From: an uncultured Opitutaceae bacterium
GTDB taxonomy: Bacteria > Verrucomicrobiota > Verrucomicrobiia > Opitutales > Opitutaceae
Length of the DNA: 46,683 bases
Reading direction: 5' to 3'
Assembly: GCA_937902925.1 (NCBI GenBank)
Contig: CALFNN010000016.1
Location: 1-46,683 of the forward strand
Position numbers and translations under genes: made by a program. Below the pieces are notes generated by a model. That model was not told where the DNA came from. It did not search any database and saw only the letters and a program-made list of their open reading frames with translations. Every line of letters starts with the position of its first letter. Position 1 is the first letter of the stretch. Shown one piece after another: positions 1-8,673 of this stretch.

Positions 1-929
1 ACGCGGTCGACCTCCTCGGTGAGGAAGTCGCGGACGGTGCGCTCGACGAGGTCGGGCTCCTGGTAGAGCGTGGCGGGGGCGCGGTCGGACTGCATCCGGG
101 CCTGGATGTCGGACCAGGTCTTGAGGAGGAGGTGGAGGTCGCGGACGAAGTAGCGGGCTTTTTTGCCCTCGCCGGCGGTGCGGACGATGACGCCCACGCC
201 CTCGGGGATGGTGAGTTCGTTGATGAGCTGCTTCAGCCGCTTGCGCTCGGCGATGTCCTCGATCTTGCGGGAGATGCCGCAACCGTCGCTGAACGGCGTG
301 AGGATGAGGTAGCGGCCGGGGATGGAGAGGTTCGTCGTGGTGCGCGGGCCCTTGGTGCCGATGGGGCCCTTCGTGACCTGGATCACGATATCGGTGCCCG
401 GGGGATACATGCTCGGGATGTCCTTGACCGTCGGGTCGGCCGGGCGCGGCGGGGCGTTCTTGCGCTTGTTGACGCGGACGACCTCGACGGACGAGTCGGC
501 GGCGGCGGGGAGCATGTCCCAGTAATGGAGGAACGCGTTTTTGGTGTAGCCGATGTCGACGAAGGCGGCCTTGAGGCCGGGGTCGAGATTCTTGATGCGG
601 CCCTTGTAGATGCCGCCGACCATGCGGTTGTCGGACTCGCGCTCGATCTCGAATTTCTCGAGGCGGCCGTCGACGAGGAGCGCGACGCGCTTCTCGAGCG
701 GCTCGGAGTTGATGATGAGTTCGCGGTAGGAGCCTTTTTCCTTCTGGAACACCGCGAGAATCTTCTGGAGCAGGGGGCGTTGCTTGGAGCGTTCGGAAGC
801 GCCCGCCTTCAGTTCGGCGGCGCTGACCGGCGCGGATTCGGTGATCGGCGGGGGATTGACGAGTTCCGCGTCATATTTGCTGGAAACGTCCGCACTGGAG
901 GCGGGCGTGGGTTGCGAGTGATCGCTCAT
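1..929 (-). CDS. rng: Ribonuclease E/G family endoribonuclease, N-terminal part (cut by window edge)
   Basis: The reading frame starts at an ATG at 929 and runs off the left edge after about 309 codons, so only the N-terminal part is visible. An N-terminal extension of about 60 residues rich in Ala, Ser and Pro is followed by a segment ending [14 protein letters not shown]. An S1 RNA-binding domain follows from about residue 101, with [20 protein letters not shown] and [14 protein letters not shown]. Further on come the RNase E/G core motifs [19 protein letters not shown] and [13 protein letters not shown]. The family cleaves single-stranded RNA in 5S/16S rRNA maturation and mRNA decay. E and G types cannot be separated without the C-terminus. 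It lies 96 bp downstream of rodA on the same strand, a common pairing. No Shine-Dalgarno sequence is visible. Confidence 0.93.
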   Translation of the reverse strand, partial: MSDHSQPTPASSADVSSKYDAELVNPPPITESAPVSAAELKAGASERSKQRPLLQKILAVFQKEKGSYRELIINSEPLEKRVALLVDGRLEKFEIERESDNRMVGGIYKGRIKNLDPGLKAAFVDIGYTKNAFLHYWDMLPAAADSSVEVVRVNKRKNAPPRPADPTVKDIPSMYPPGTDIVIQVTKGPIGTKGPRTTTNLSIPGRYLILTPFSDGCGISRKIEDIAERKRLKQLINELTIPEGVGVIVRTAGEGKKARYFVRDLHLLLKTWSDIQARMQSDRAPATLYQEPDLVERTVRDFLTEEVDR

Positions 930-1025
930 GGTGGGTGTGGTCTGGTGTATGCCCGGGGCACCCGAGTGCGGCAGTCGCGGCGCAGGAAATTCCGGCAAAG
1001 CGGTCGTTGGGGCGAAGAGGGGAGT

Positions 1026-2309
1026 TCATGCGAAATCCCTCCTGAAGCGCCAGACGCTCTGGACCAGTCCTTGCAGCAAGCAGCAACTAAGCACAAAGGA
1101 GCCACCGTAGCTGATAAAGGGAAGCGGTATGCCCGTGATGGGCACGAGCCCGATGGTCATGGCGATGTTCACGAACACGTGCACGGCGAACAGCACCGTG
1201 ACGCCGATGGCGAGCAGGGTGCCGAGTCGGTCCCTCGCGGAACCGGCGATGCGAATGCCGTTGAACAACACTATCCCAAACAGGCCGAGAACCGTGAGGC
1301 TTCCCAGGAATCCTTTTTCCTCCGCGATGACCGCGAAGATAAAATCGTTATGTGCGACGGCCGAGGGCAGGTAGCCAAGCTGCGCTTGGGTGCCCTCCGT
1401 CCAGCCCTTGCCCATGAGCCCGCCGCTGCCGACCGCGATGAGCGACTGCCGGAGATTCCAACTGCTGTCGGTGCCCTTCTTGTCGATCGTATCGGGCGCG
1501 GCGAAGGTCAGGATGCGGTTGCGCTGGTAGTCGTGGAGCGGAATGAGCGAGTGACTCTCGTATTTGCCCGGCGTCGAGGCGCCCCCGGAATCCTTCAGGT
1601 AGTCGTAGCCGTGCGACTCCATGAAATGCACGTAGCGCGTCGTGTCCCAAGCCACCGCGGCCACGATCAGCAGAAACGCGCCGAGCGCCGCCGCGAAGAA
1701 CCGGGCGGAAAGCTTGGAGACATAGAGCATGGCAAAGACCATGGGGGGCAGGACGATGGCCGGCTTCAGGTCCGGCTGCTTCAACATCAAGTAGATGGGC
1801 ACACCCGCCGCAAGGGCCAATTTCCCCAACGTGCCGAGCGACTGCCGCACCGTGCCGATTTTCGACCGGATCAGCAGGCTGGCGGTGATGAGCAGGACGG
1901 CGATCTTGGCCGTTTCCGACGGCTGGAAGTTGAAGAAGCCGAGGTCGATCCAACGCTGGGCACCCCATTTTTCATTGCTGGAGCTGGACATGAACAGCAC
2001 CAGCACGAGCGGGATGAAGGCCGCGAAATAAAGCCAGTGGGCGACGCTCAGCCAGAACCGGTAGTCGATGAGCGAGACGGCGACGTAGATCACTGCCCCG
2101 AGGCCGAGGTAGATGATCTGCTTCACCCATTCCTCACGCAGCAACTCCCTCCAGCCCGGCGGATGGGAATTCGAGAGTTGCGCCGAGTAGATGAACGCGA
2201 CCCCGAAGAGACTCAGGCCAACGATGGCGAGCGGCGTGAAAAAATCCCATGTCGAGCGCGTCGTCAGTTTGAAGACGTGCGGGTATTCGGTGGGAGCGGC
2301 GAGATTCAC
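1026..2309 (-). CDS. rodA: Rod-shape-determining SEDS glycosyltransferase RodA
   Basis: This 427-residue polytopic membrane protein belongs to the SEDS (FtsW/RodA/SpoVE) family, which polymerises lipid II into peptidoglycan during cell elongation with a class B PBP. Visible family motifs are WIDLGFFNFQPSE (residues 120-132), KQPDLKPA (177-184) and the region around HNDFIFAVIAEEKG, where D322 matches the catalytic aspartate. FISYGGS near the C-terminus is also typical. A loop of about 60 residues (230-290) is longer than in E. coli RodA. The start is a GTG whose last bases overlap the TGA of the upstream ligase gene (GTGA), so translational coupling is likely. FtsW is less likely because the sequence pattern and the lack of division-cluster neighbours favour RodA. 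Its partner PBP2 is not in the window. Confidence 0.93.
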   Translation of the reverse strand: MNLAAPTEYPHVFKLTTRSTWDFFTPLAIVGLSLFGVAFIYSAQLSNSHPPGWRELLREEWVKQIIYLGLGAVIYVAVSLIDYRFWLSVAHWLYFAAFIPLVLVLFMSSSSNEKWGAQRWIDLGFFNFQPSETAKIAVLLITASLLIRSKIGTVRQSLGTLGKLALAAGVPIYLMLKQPDLKPAIVLPPMVFAMLYVSKLSARFFAAALGAFLLIVAAVAWDTTRYVHFMESHGYDYLKDSGGASTPGKYESHSLIPLHDYQRNRILTFAAPDTIDKKGTDSSWNLRQSLIAVGSGGLMGKGWTEGTQAQLGYLPSAVAHNDFIFAVIAEEKGFLGSLTVLGLFGIVLFNGIRIAGSARDRLGTLLAIGVTVLFAVHVFVNIAMTIGLVPITGIPLPFISYGGSFVLSCCLLQGLVQSVWRFRRDFA

Positions 2310-3817
2310 GGTCGGGCGGCAACTTCATCCACGGTGGCCGGACTCCGCAAGTCCGCAGCCGAGTTGGCGCCGGTCGAGCCGGCCATGGCGTCCTCCGCTG
2401 GCGCGGCGACACTCGCGGCATTGGCCAGCCCGAGCAGCGTCCAGAACACCACCGCGCCCATCGGGCCCTCGAGCACGACGCCGAAACAGGCGCTGGTGAG
2501 GATCACCCAGGCCGCCAGCCAATAAACCTCGGCGATGCCGTCGCCGGTCTTTTCGCGCAGACCCCGCCAGGTTCGCCACGCCATCGCGGCGACCACGGTC
2601 AGCAGGGCGGCGAGACCGACCGCGCCGGTCCGGCCGAAGGCGGTCAGGAGGATGCTATGGGGGCTGCGGGTCGAAAACTCGTCATCGCTGTCGGGATAGT
2701 AGCGCTGCAGGAAGGTGGCCGCGAGATCGTAGCCGAAGCCGAGGCCCAGCCACGGGCCGTTGTCGATCGTTTCCCCGGCCACCGTCTGCCACCACACGAG
2801 GCGGAAGCGGTTGTTGTCGCCCTTGAATTCGACATCGGGGCTGTCGTAGGAGCGCGCGCCGGTCACATCCACCATGGAGGCCACGCGTTCATAGAGGCGG
2901 ACGGCGGCGTTGTCGCGGGCGGGCACGAGGCCGGTGACGATCCCGCCGAGCAAGATCAGGCCACCGGCGGCGGCGGCGATCAACTGCAGCCGGAGCAATC
3001 CCCAGCGCCGGCCGAGCGCCAGCCAGACGCTGGCCACCACCAACCCGAGCAGCGAGGCGCGGTTTTCGCTGTTGAGCACGCCGAGGATCCCGAGGAGCGC
3101 CGCGATCAGCCACCCGGCGCGCCGCGTGGTTTCCCACCGGTGATGGGCGAGCAACACCCCGACCGCCATGAAGGTTGCGACCAAGTCGCCCTTGAGAAAA
3201 ATCACCGGGATGCCGCCCACGGCGAACGTGCCGAGAAAAAACTCCGGAAACCGCCGGAATAATTCCGATATGGGGATGATGATCACTGCAGCCCACCGCA
3301 GGCAGCTCTCGAAAAACGCCCGGGCCTGCGGCGTGTTCGCCTGCGCTTGGGCGACGAAGAAAAACAGCGCGTAGTAAATGGTCGCGAAATCGCGCAGCGC
3401 GAAGGCACCGTGAGCCCGTGCGTCCGGCAGGATCCGGGCGCTGCCGACCGCGATCCAGAGCGCCACGGCGGCGTTCAGGGCGTCGCGCCGCAGCGGCAGT
3501 TTCCTGGCGAACGCCGATTGCGTGACCAGCCAGCCGAGGCACAAGGCCAGCCCGGCTTCCGCCGGCAGGATCGGCAGCCCGGGCACGAGCGAGAATTGCG
3601 CGAATCCGCGATTGCCGACGATGTAGCCGACGAGCAGGGCGCCGAGCACGATCACGTCGAGGGGCAGGCGCAGCAGGAGCACGAGGGCGGTGGCTCCGGC
3701 GATCGCGCCAACGGTGACCGGCAGGCCATACGAGCCGCCGGCCACCTCCCAGCCGACGACCATCGCCAGCATCGCGCTGGCGACGGCGATGAGCCGGCCT
3801 TTCCAAAACGGGTTCAA
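2306..3817 (-). CDS. O-antigen ligase / Wzy-like polytopic membrane protein
   Basis: This protein of about 503 residues has many hydrophobic segments and one large extracytoplasmic loop near residues 330-400. The loop contains GDNNRFRLVWWQTV and GPWLGLGFGYDL, and PHSILLTAFGRTG follows it, a pattern typical of the Wzy_C/O-antigen ligase superfamily. Members polymerise or ligate undecaprenyl-linked glycans on the outer face of the inner membrane. I place the start at a TTG (3817), giving MNPFWKGRLIAVAS before the first membrane helix. A GTG at 3826 and an ATG at 3772 are in-frame alternatives. It lies 74 bp after the flippase and overlaps rodA by 4 bp. The gene order flippase-ligase suggests a role in exporting and assembling the glycan made by the adjacent glycosyltransferases. 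Ligase versus polymerase cannot be told from sequence. Confidence 0.82.
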   Translation of the reverse strand: MNPFWKGRLIAVASAMLAMVVGWEVAGGSYGLPVTVGAIAGATALVLLLRLPLDVIVLGALLVGYIVGNRGFAQFSLVPGLPILPAEAGLALCLGWLVTQSAFARKLPLRRDALNAAVALWIAVGSARILPDARAHGAFALRDFATIYYALFFFVAQAQANTPQARAFFESCLRWAAVIIIPISELFRRFPEFFLGTFAVGGIPVIFLKGDLVATFMAVGVLLAHHRWETTRRAGWLIAALLGILGVLNSENRASLLGLVVASVWLALGRRWGLLRLQLIAAAAGGLILLGGIVTGLVPARDNAAVRLYERVASMVDVTGARSYDSPDVEFKGDNNRFRLVWWQTVAGETIDNGPWLGLGFGYDLAATFLQRYYPDSDDEFSTRSPHSILLTAFGRTGAVGLAALLTVVAAMAWRTWRGLREKTGDGIAEVYWLAAWVILTSACFGVVLEGPMGAVVFWTLLGLANAASVAAPAEDAMAGSTGANSAADLRSPATVDEVAARP

Positions 3818-3891
3818 TGCCGCCACAAGAAATGGTTCTGCGTCGGGGGGCGAGCCTCCAGGCGCCGGCGTGGGTCCCCTGGGCCCACGGC

Positions 3892-5379
3892 CTATCGCCG
3901 CTGCCACAGGAAATGGGCCCGACCCTCGGCGCGCGCCCCCCGCCACCAAGCGACGACGACCGCTCCGTAGATGGCCGCGGCGAGCGCCACCCCGGCGGCG
4001 GCGGCCGGCTTGGACCGACCTGCGAGCTGATGCCCGGCGCTGGCGAGCACCAGCGCCAGCCCCCCGTGCAACACCCACGGACGCCAGCTCGCCGCGACGA
4101 CATCGGTGGCGCGCACCGCGGTTGGTCCGAGCGCGGCGGCAAGCGTGACGGCCGATGCCACGAACGAAGCCGCGGCAATCGCGGCCGCCATGCCGGGGAG
4201 CCCGGCGTGGCGCGCCAGCACCGCCGCGGCACCGAAGACCGCCAGGGAAATCGTGGACAGGACGAGCAACCGCCGGGTGTGGCCGGTTGCAATCAGCAGC
4301 CAGACATAGGCGAACAGCCAGGGCTGCATCGCAAGTCCGAGCCCCAGCCACCGCACCGCCGGGGCGGCCTCGCTCCACCGCTCGCCATAGAGCAGCGTCA
4401 CGAAGAGATCGGGCACCGCGATGCAGACCGCCGCAATCGGCAGCGTGAGGTGGGCGAGGCCGTTGAGCGCGGAGCGGAAAAATGCCCGGAAGGCCGGCCC
4501 GTCCGACTGCACCCTCGCCAGCATCGCGATGATCCAGCCGGTGAACGGTGCCACGGCGAACTGCATCGGCAGCGTCGTGGCTTGCACCGAGCGTCCGTAA
4601 ATGCCGAGTGCCGCGGTCCCCAGCGTGCGACCCAGGACGACTTGGTCGACCGTGCGCGCAAAGTAGTTCGCCACGCCGTGGCCGGAAAGGTGGGCGCCGA
4701 AGGTCAGGAGATCGCGCCACGGCGTCGCGCCGGAGGGCGGTCGCGGGCGCCAGGCGGAGATTCGCCAGACCAGCGTGAGCGCCACGAGTTCGGTGGCGAC
4801 GGCCATGACGACGAGCGCCCACGCCCCGGCTCCGGCGACCGCGATCACGACCGCCGCGAGGCAGCCGGCCGCCAGCGACGTCGCGTCGATCCGGGCGGCC
4901 GTGGCGATGCGCTGTTCGCGATAGAGCAGGGCCTGCAGCGGCGCGCCGCTGCCCGCCAGCGGAAAGCCGGCGGCCAACCCGGCGAGCAGCGCCGGCAAAC
5001 GCGGCTCGGCAAAAAAAACGGCGGCGACCGGACCCGCGGCCGCGCAAATCGCGCCAAGTGCGATGCCGCCGAGCAGGCCGAAGCGGCAGAGCGCGTCGAA
5101 GCGTTCGCGCGTGAGCCCCGCCTGTTGCACGGCCGCGCCGGTCCCCAGGTCGCGCACGATGCTGAGCAATCCATAGACGGTGGCGGCCATGCCGAAGACG
5201 CCATAGTCATCCGGCGTCAGCAGCCGTGCCAGCGTCATGGCACTCGCCGCGCGCACCACGAATTTCACGCCCTGCGCAAGCAGCAACGCCTGGCCGCCGC
5301 CCGACAGCCGGCCCGCCGCGGCGGCTGATTCGTTGGGCGCGTCGACGGGGTGCATTCGATCGTGCGGCAATATGGTCAT
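3892..5379 (-). CDS. Wzx-type oligosaccharide flippase (MATE/MOP superfamily)
   Basis: This 495-residue protein has about 12-14 hydrophobic segments. Its N-terminal half contains motifs typical of polysaccharide-biosynthesis flippases: LLAQGVKFVVRAASAMTLAR, LLTPDDYGVFGMA and VRDLGTGAAVQQ. The central segment TVDQVVLGRTLGTAALGIYG is also characteristic. Such proteins move lipid-linked oligosaccharide repeat units across the inner membrane. The start is the ATG at 5379 (MTILPHDRMHPVD); an ATG at 5355 is an alternative. Open frame continues upstream but runs across the divergent glycosyltransferase start, so it was not used. Only 42 bp separate this gene from that divergent glycosyltransferase, so their promoters must overlap. 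It resembles the WzxC/teichuronic-acid-exporter branch more than O-antigen Wzx, but this is a weak inference. Confidence 0.88.
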   Translation of the reverse strand: MTILPHDRMHPVDAPNESAAAAGRLSGGGQALLLAQGVKFVVRAASAMTLARLLTPDDYGVFGMAATVYGLLSIVRDLGTGAAVQQAGLTRERFDALCRFGLLGGIALGAICAAAGPVAAVFFAEPRLPALLAGLAAGFPLAGSGAPLQALLYREQRIATAARIDATSLAAGCLAAVVIAVAGAGAWALVVMAVATELVALTLVWRISAWRPRPPSGATPWRDLLTFGAHLSGHGVANYFARTVDQVVLGRTLGTAALGIYGRSVQATTLPMQFAVAPFTGWIIAMLARVQSDGPAFRAFFRSALNGLAHLTLPIAAVCIAVPDLFVTLLYGERWSEAAPAVRWLGLGLAMQPWLFAYVWLLIATGHTRRLLVLSTISLAVFGAAAVLARHAGLPGMAAAIAAASFVASAVTLAAALGPTAVRATDVVAASWRPWVLHGGLALVLASAGHQLAGRSKPAAAAGVALAAAIYGAVVVAWWRGARAEGRAHFLWQRR

Positions 5380-5421
5380 TGCGGGTTCCGATGAAAGCCC
5401 CGATTGTCGGCCGGTTACTCG

Positions 5422-6432
5422 ATGCCCGCCGTTTCCGTCATCCTGCTCGCCTGGAACTCCGGCTCCCTGCTCCGGCCTGCGGTCGAAAGCATCCTCGACC
5501 AGACGATGGGCGACCTCGAGTTGGTGATCGTGGACAACGGCTCCAGCGACGGCGCGGTGGAACGGGTGCTGGCGGCGCGACCCGACCCGCGCGTGAAGGT
5601 CCTGCGTCATCCCCGCAATCTCGGGATCGGGGCGGGCACGGCGTCGGGCATCGCGGTCGCGACCGCTCCGTGGATCGCCCTGATGGATTCGGACGATCGC
5701 TCACATCCGATGCGTCTCGAGTTGCAGTTAAAGGCGGCGACCGCCGATCCGAGCCTCGACCTCCTCGGCACCGCGATCACGAACATCGATGCGGACGACC
5801 GGCCATTGGGAACGTGGCCGGCGTTTTACGATCCCGATGACATCAAACTTTACGCCACCTATGCGATGCCCATCGGCCATCCGACCTTGATGGGTCGGGC
5901 CGACGTCTTCCGGACCGTGCCTTACCGGGCGGAATTCGACATCGTGGCGGACTTCGACTTCCTTGTGCGGGCAAGCGAGCGGTTCAAGATCGGGGCGGTC
6001 TCGGTGCCGCTTTATTTTTACCGGCGGTATCCGGGTTCGACGACGATCGGCCGGCTGAGCGAGGGTGAAGCCTACGCCTGTGCCATCCGCCTCGTCACCG
6101 CGCGGCGCCGCGCCGGCCGTCCGGAGCGGCTCGACGAGGCGATGGCCGACGTGCGGGCGCTGCTGGCCGACGGCCGCTCCCTCGGCGAGATCTTCGGCCA
6201 CTTCGCGGCATGCTGTCACACCGAGGGGTTTCCGCTGCTGGCCGCCTTTCACGGTGCGCTTGAGGTGCGCGGGCGCAAAACGCCGGGCGCCACGCTCCGT
6301 TTCCTGCGCTACACGCTGGCGGCGCTGCGCGCCGACCCCGGGGCCACGCGCTGGGCGCTGGGCGCGATGGGCAAGGCGCCGTTCTGGATTTTGCTCAAGC
6401 GCGCGGGATTCCCCGCGTTTCCCCGCTATTGA
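5422..6432 (+). CDS. Family 2 glycosyltransferase
   Basis: This 336-residue GT-A fold enzyme opens directly with the GT2 strand (VSVILLAWNSG). It continues with LELVIVDNGSSDGAVE (nucleotide-binding VDNGSSD at 37-43) and has the metal-binding DxD equivalent DSDD at 89-92. FDIVADFDFLVRASERF resembles the region after the acceptor loop. It would transfer a sugar from a nucleotide-sugar to a growing lipid-linked glycan on the cytoplasmic face. The ATG at 5422 puts the first beta strand at the N-terminus; an upstream TTG at 5404 would add six residues. No Shine-Dalgarno sequence is seen. It is the first gene of a tightly packed five-gene plus-strand run that ends with the exosortase. Donor and acceptor specificity cannot be inferred. 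Confidence 0.9.
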   Translation: MPAVSVILLAWNSGSLLRPAVESILDQTMGDLELVIVDNGSSDGAVERVLAARPDPRVKVLRHPRNLGIGAGTASGIAVATAPWIALMDSDDRSHPMRLELQLKAATADPSLDLLGTAITNIDADDRPLGTWPAFYDPDDIKLYATYAMPIGHPTLMGRADVFRTVPYRAEFDIVADFDFLVRASERFKIGAVSVPLYFYRRYPGSTTIGRLSEGEAYACAIRLVTARRRAGRPERLDEAMADVRALLADGRSLGEIFGHFAACCHTEGFPLLAAFHGALEVRGRKTPGATLRFLRYTLAALRADPGATRWALGAMGKAPFWILLKRAGFPAFPRY

Positions 6433-6440
6433 GCGTCGCC

Positions 6441-7574
6441 ATGCAACGGGTGGTTCACGTCACGACATTCGTGCATTCCGGCGGAGGCATGCAATCGATC
6501 GTGCGCCGCCACCGGGCGGGCGACGCGGCGTTGGGTTATGCAGTCGAAGTCGTCGCGATCTTCGAGCGGGCAGGGTCAGGACGCGCCGACACCGGCCTCG
6601 GCGCCGGGTGGTCGTGGACTCCGGGAAAGCTCCGCCGGCATTTTGCGGCTGCTGGCCATGCCCGCACGCGCGACGCCCTGGTCGTTTACCACAATGCATG
6701 GGCGATGCCGCTGCTGGCGCCCGGCGACGGCGCGGCGCGGCGCGTGGCGTTTCTGCACTCCGACTGGCCGGGATTGGCGCGGCGGTGGCCGGCGATCGCG
6801 CAGTGGAGCGATCGGCTGATCTGCGTGAATGCCAGCCTGGCGGCGGCGGCGCGCGAGGCCGTGCCGGACCTGGCGCCGGAACGCGTGTCGATCGTGCCCT
6901 ATCCGGTGGAGCCGGTGAAATCGCTGGGGGCCGGGCCGCGGGCGGCCGCCGCCCCGCCGCGCGTCGGCTACGTGGGCCGGCTCGAGTGCGAACAAAAACG
7001 GGTGGGCCGGCTGGTGCCATTGATTGCCGCGACCGGCGCCGCCGCGACTTGGGATATCGTCGGCGACGGGCCGGAGCGCGGGCGGCTCGAACGCCGTCTG
7101 GCTGGACGGGGCAACGTGCGCTTTCACGGGTGGCTCGGCGGCGGGGAGTATTGGCGGGCGCTCGCCGGCCTGGATGCCGTGGTGTTCACGAGCGATTTTG
7201 AAGGCACGCCGATCGCGCTGCTGGAGGCGATGACGTGCGGCGCGATCCCGCTGTTCCCGGCGATCGGCGGCGATGGCGAGAGCCTGGCGCGGGCGATCGA
7301 CCCGCGCTGCGTTTATCCGGCGGGCAACCTCGATGCCGCGGCGGCGCAATTGCGCGCCTTGCTGCCGGACGGAGCCAAGCTGCGCCCGCGTTGCCGCGAG
7401 GCCGTGGCCGGCTACACCCCGGAGCGCCACGATGCGGCGTATGCGGCGGCGTTGGGCGCGGCGTTGCAGACGCCGCGTGTTTCGTCGGCCCAGGCCGGGC
7501 GGCGCACAACATGGAGCGACGCGCTGCCACTCGCGCTGGTGCGCCGCTGCTATCCCGATGCGCTCTGGCGATAA
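6441..7574 (+). CDS. Family 4 glycosyltransferase (first of three)
   Basis: This 377-residue GT-B enzyme has an N-terminal acceptor domain with the glycine-rich start VHSGGGMQSIVRRH. Its C-terminal donor domain contains RVGYVGRLECEQKRVGRLV and WDIVGDGPERGRLE. The E-x7-E motif EGTPIALLEAM, near residue 254, contacts the nucleotide-sugar. These are standard features of retaining GT4 enzymes. The ATG at 6441 lies 8 bp after the previous stop. A TTG at 6429 overlapping that stop would add four residues. The 3' end overlaps the next glycosyltransferase by 17 bp, so the two are co-transcribed and probably translationally coupled. Confidence 0.88.
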   Translation: MQRVVHVTTFVHSGGGMQSIVRRHRAGDAALGYAVEVVAIFERAGSGRADTGLGAGWSWTPGKLRRHFAAAGHARTRDALVVYHNAWAMPLLAPGDGAARRVAFLHSDWPGLARRWPAIAQWSDRLICVNASLAAAAREAVPDLAPERVSIVPYPVEPVKSLGAGPRAAAAPPRVGYVGRLECEQKRVGRLVPLIAATGAAATWDIVGDGPERGRLERRLAGRGNVRFHGWLGGGEYWRALAGLDAVVFTSDFEGTPIALLEAMTCGAIPLFPAIGGDGESLARAIDPRCVYPAGNLDAAAAQLRALLPDGAKLRPRCREAVAGYTPERHDAAYAAALGAALQTPRVSSAQAGRRTTWSDALPLALVRRCYPDALWR

Positions 7575-8673
7575 ACTCACGGTGCTGCACTACGTCGGCG
7601 CAGACGATGACCGGGGAGGCATTGTCTCCGTGGTCCGGGCGCTCGCCGGCGCGGGACAATTCCAGTGCGTGTTGGGAGTGAACCGTGGATTTCGGCAGCG
7701 ACGATCGCCGCCGCTGGCCGCGTTCGAACTGCCGGCACTGGACGGCGAGGTGCTGAGGCTGCGCACGTTGTGGCGGGCGCGGGCCGTCGCCCGCGAAGTG
7801 GGCCGGTGGCTGGAAACGGAACCCGGGCGGATTTTTCACGGGCACTCGCGGGCGGGCCTGGCGGTGGCGCTCTGGCTCGAGCGGGTGGGCGAGACACGGG
7901 TGGCCGTGAGCGTCCATTGCTACGGACGCCGGCGGTGGTTTTACCGCTGGGCGGCGGGACGGCTGGGCTCGCGATTATTTTGGCTGAGCCCGGCGATGCG
8001 GGAATATTACGGGGTGGGAGGCGACGGTTGGACGGGGTGCATTCCCGGCTGCGTGCCGGCCGCGGACATTGCGCCGGCCGCGACGAAGCCGACCGGCCCG
8101 CCGGGAAGGCTGCGGATCGCGGGCGTGGGGATGCTGGTGGCGTGGAAGCGCTGGCACTTGGTGCTCGAGGCGCTTGCCGCACTGCCCACGGCGACCCGGG
8201 CGCGGATTGGATTCACGCACATCGGAGCCGCGGATGATTCGGAGGAATCGCGGCGGTATGGGGCCGGGCTGCGGGAGCGAACCAAGGCACTCGGGCTCGA
8301 GGCCTGCGTCGAATGGCGGGGCGAGGCGCCGTCGTCGCGCGCGTTGTTGGGCGAGTCCGATTGTCTCGTCGTCGCGTCGCAGCACGAGCCGTTTTCCGTG
8401 GCCGTGCTCGAGGCGCTCGCGGCCGGCGTCCCCGTGCTCGCGGCCGATTCGGGCGGCGTTCGCGATGTGATCGAGGCGCCGGTCAACGGGTGGTATTTCA
8501 AATCGGGCGATGCGGCCGACCTGGCGCGGATGCTGACGATGCTGGTGGAGAGCGATGCGGTGCGGCGGGTGCGGATTACGCGGGAGCAATTGCAACCGTT
8601 CACCGCGCCGGTCGTGGCGGCGCAATGGGAGCGGGTTTACGAGGGGCTGACCGGGGAGGTCGCAGTCGGATGA
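7558..8673 (+). CDS. Family 4 glycosyltransferase (second of three)
   Basis: This 371-residue GT-B protein starts MRSGDKLTVLHYVGADDDRG, with an N-terminal glycine-rich loop (DDRGGIVSVVRAL). The donor domain contains LRIAGVGMLVAWKRWHLVLE and the E-x7-E motif in EPFSVAVLEALAAGVPVLA, near residue 277. The downstream DSGGVRDVI and NGWYF segments are typical of GT4. The ATG at 7558 lies inside the end of the preceding gene, giving a 17-bp overlap. Its stop overlaps the start of the next gene as ATGA. Substrate is unknown. The in-cluster position implies a role in assembling one repeat unit with the three flanking glycosyltransferases. Confidence 0.87.
   Translation: MRSGDKLTVLHYVGADDDRGGIVSVVRALAGAGQFQCVLGVNRGFRQRRSPPLAAFELPALDGEVLRLRTLWRARAVAREVGRWLETEPGRIFHGHSRAGLAVALWLERVGETRVAVSVHCYGRRRWFYRWAAGRLGSRLFWLSPAMREYYGVGGDGWTGCIPGCVPAADIAPAATKPTGPPGRLRIAGVGMLVAWKRWHLVLEALAALPTATRARIGFTHIGAADDSEESRRYGAGLRERTKALGLEACVEWRGEAPSSRALLGESDCLVVASQHEPFSVAVLEALAAGVPVLAADSGGVRDVIEAPVNGWYFKSGDAADLARMLTMLVESDAVRRVRITREQLQPFTAPVVAAQWERVYEGLTGEVAVG

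Noticed and set aside
132-2525. A 797-codon open frame on the plus strand opposite RNase E/G and rodA
   Set aside because: Its translation is Arg/Asp/Gly-rich with no family motif, while the minus strand encodes clear RNase E/G and RodA proteins; such mirror frames are expected in GC-rich DNA.
3817-5328. A 503-codon plus-strand frame across the flippase gene
   Set aside because: Low-complexity Arg/Gly/His composition and no motifs; the flippase on the other strand has full family structure.
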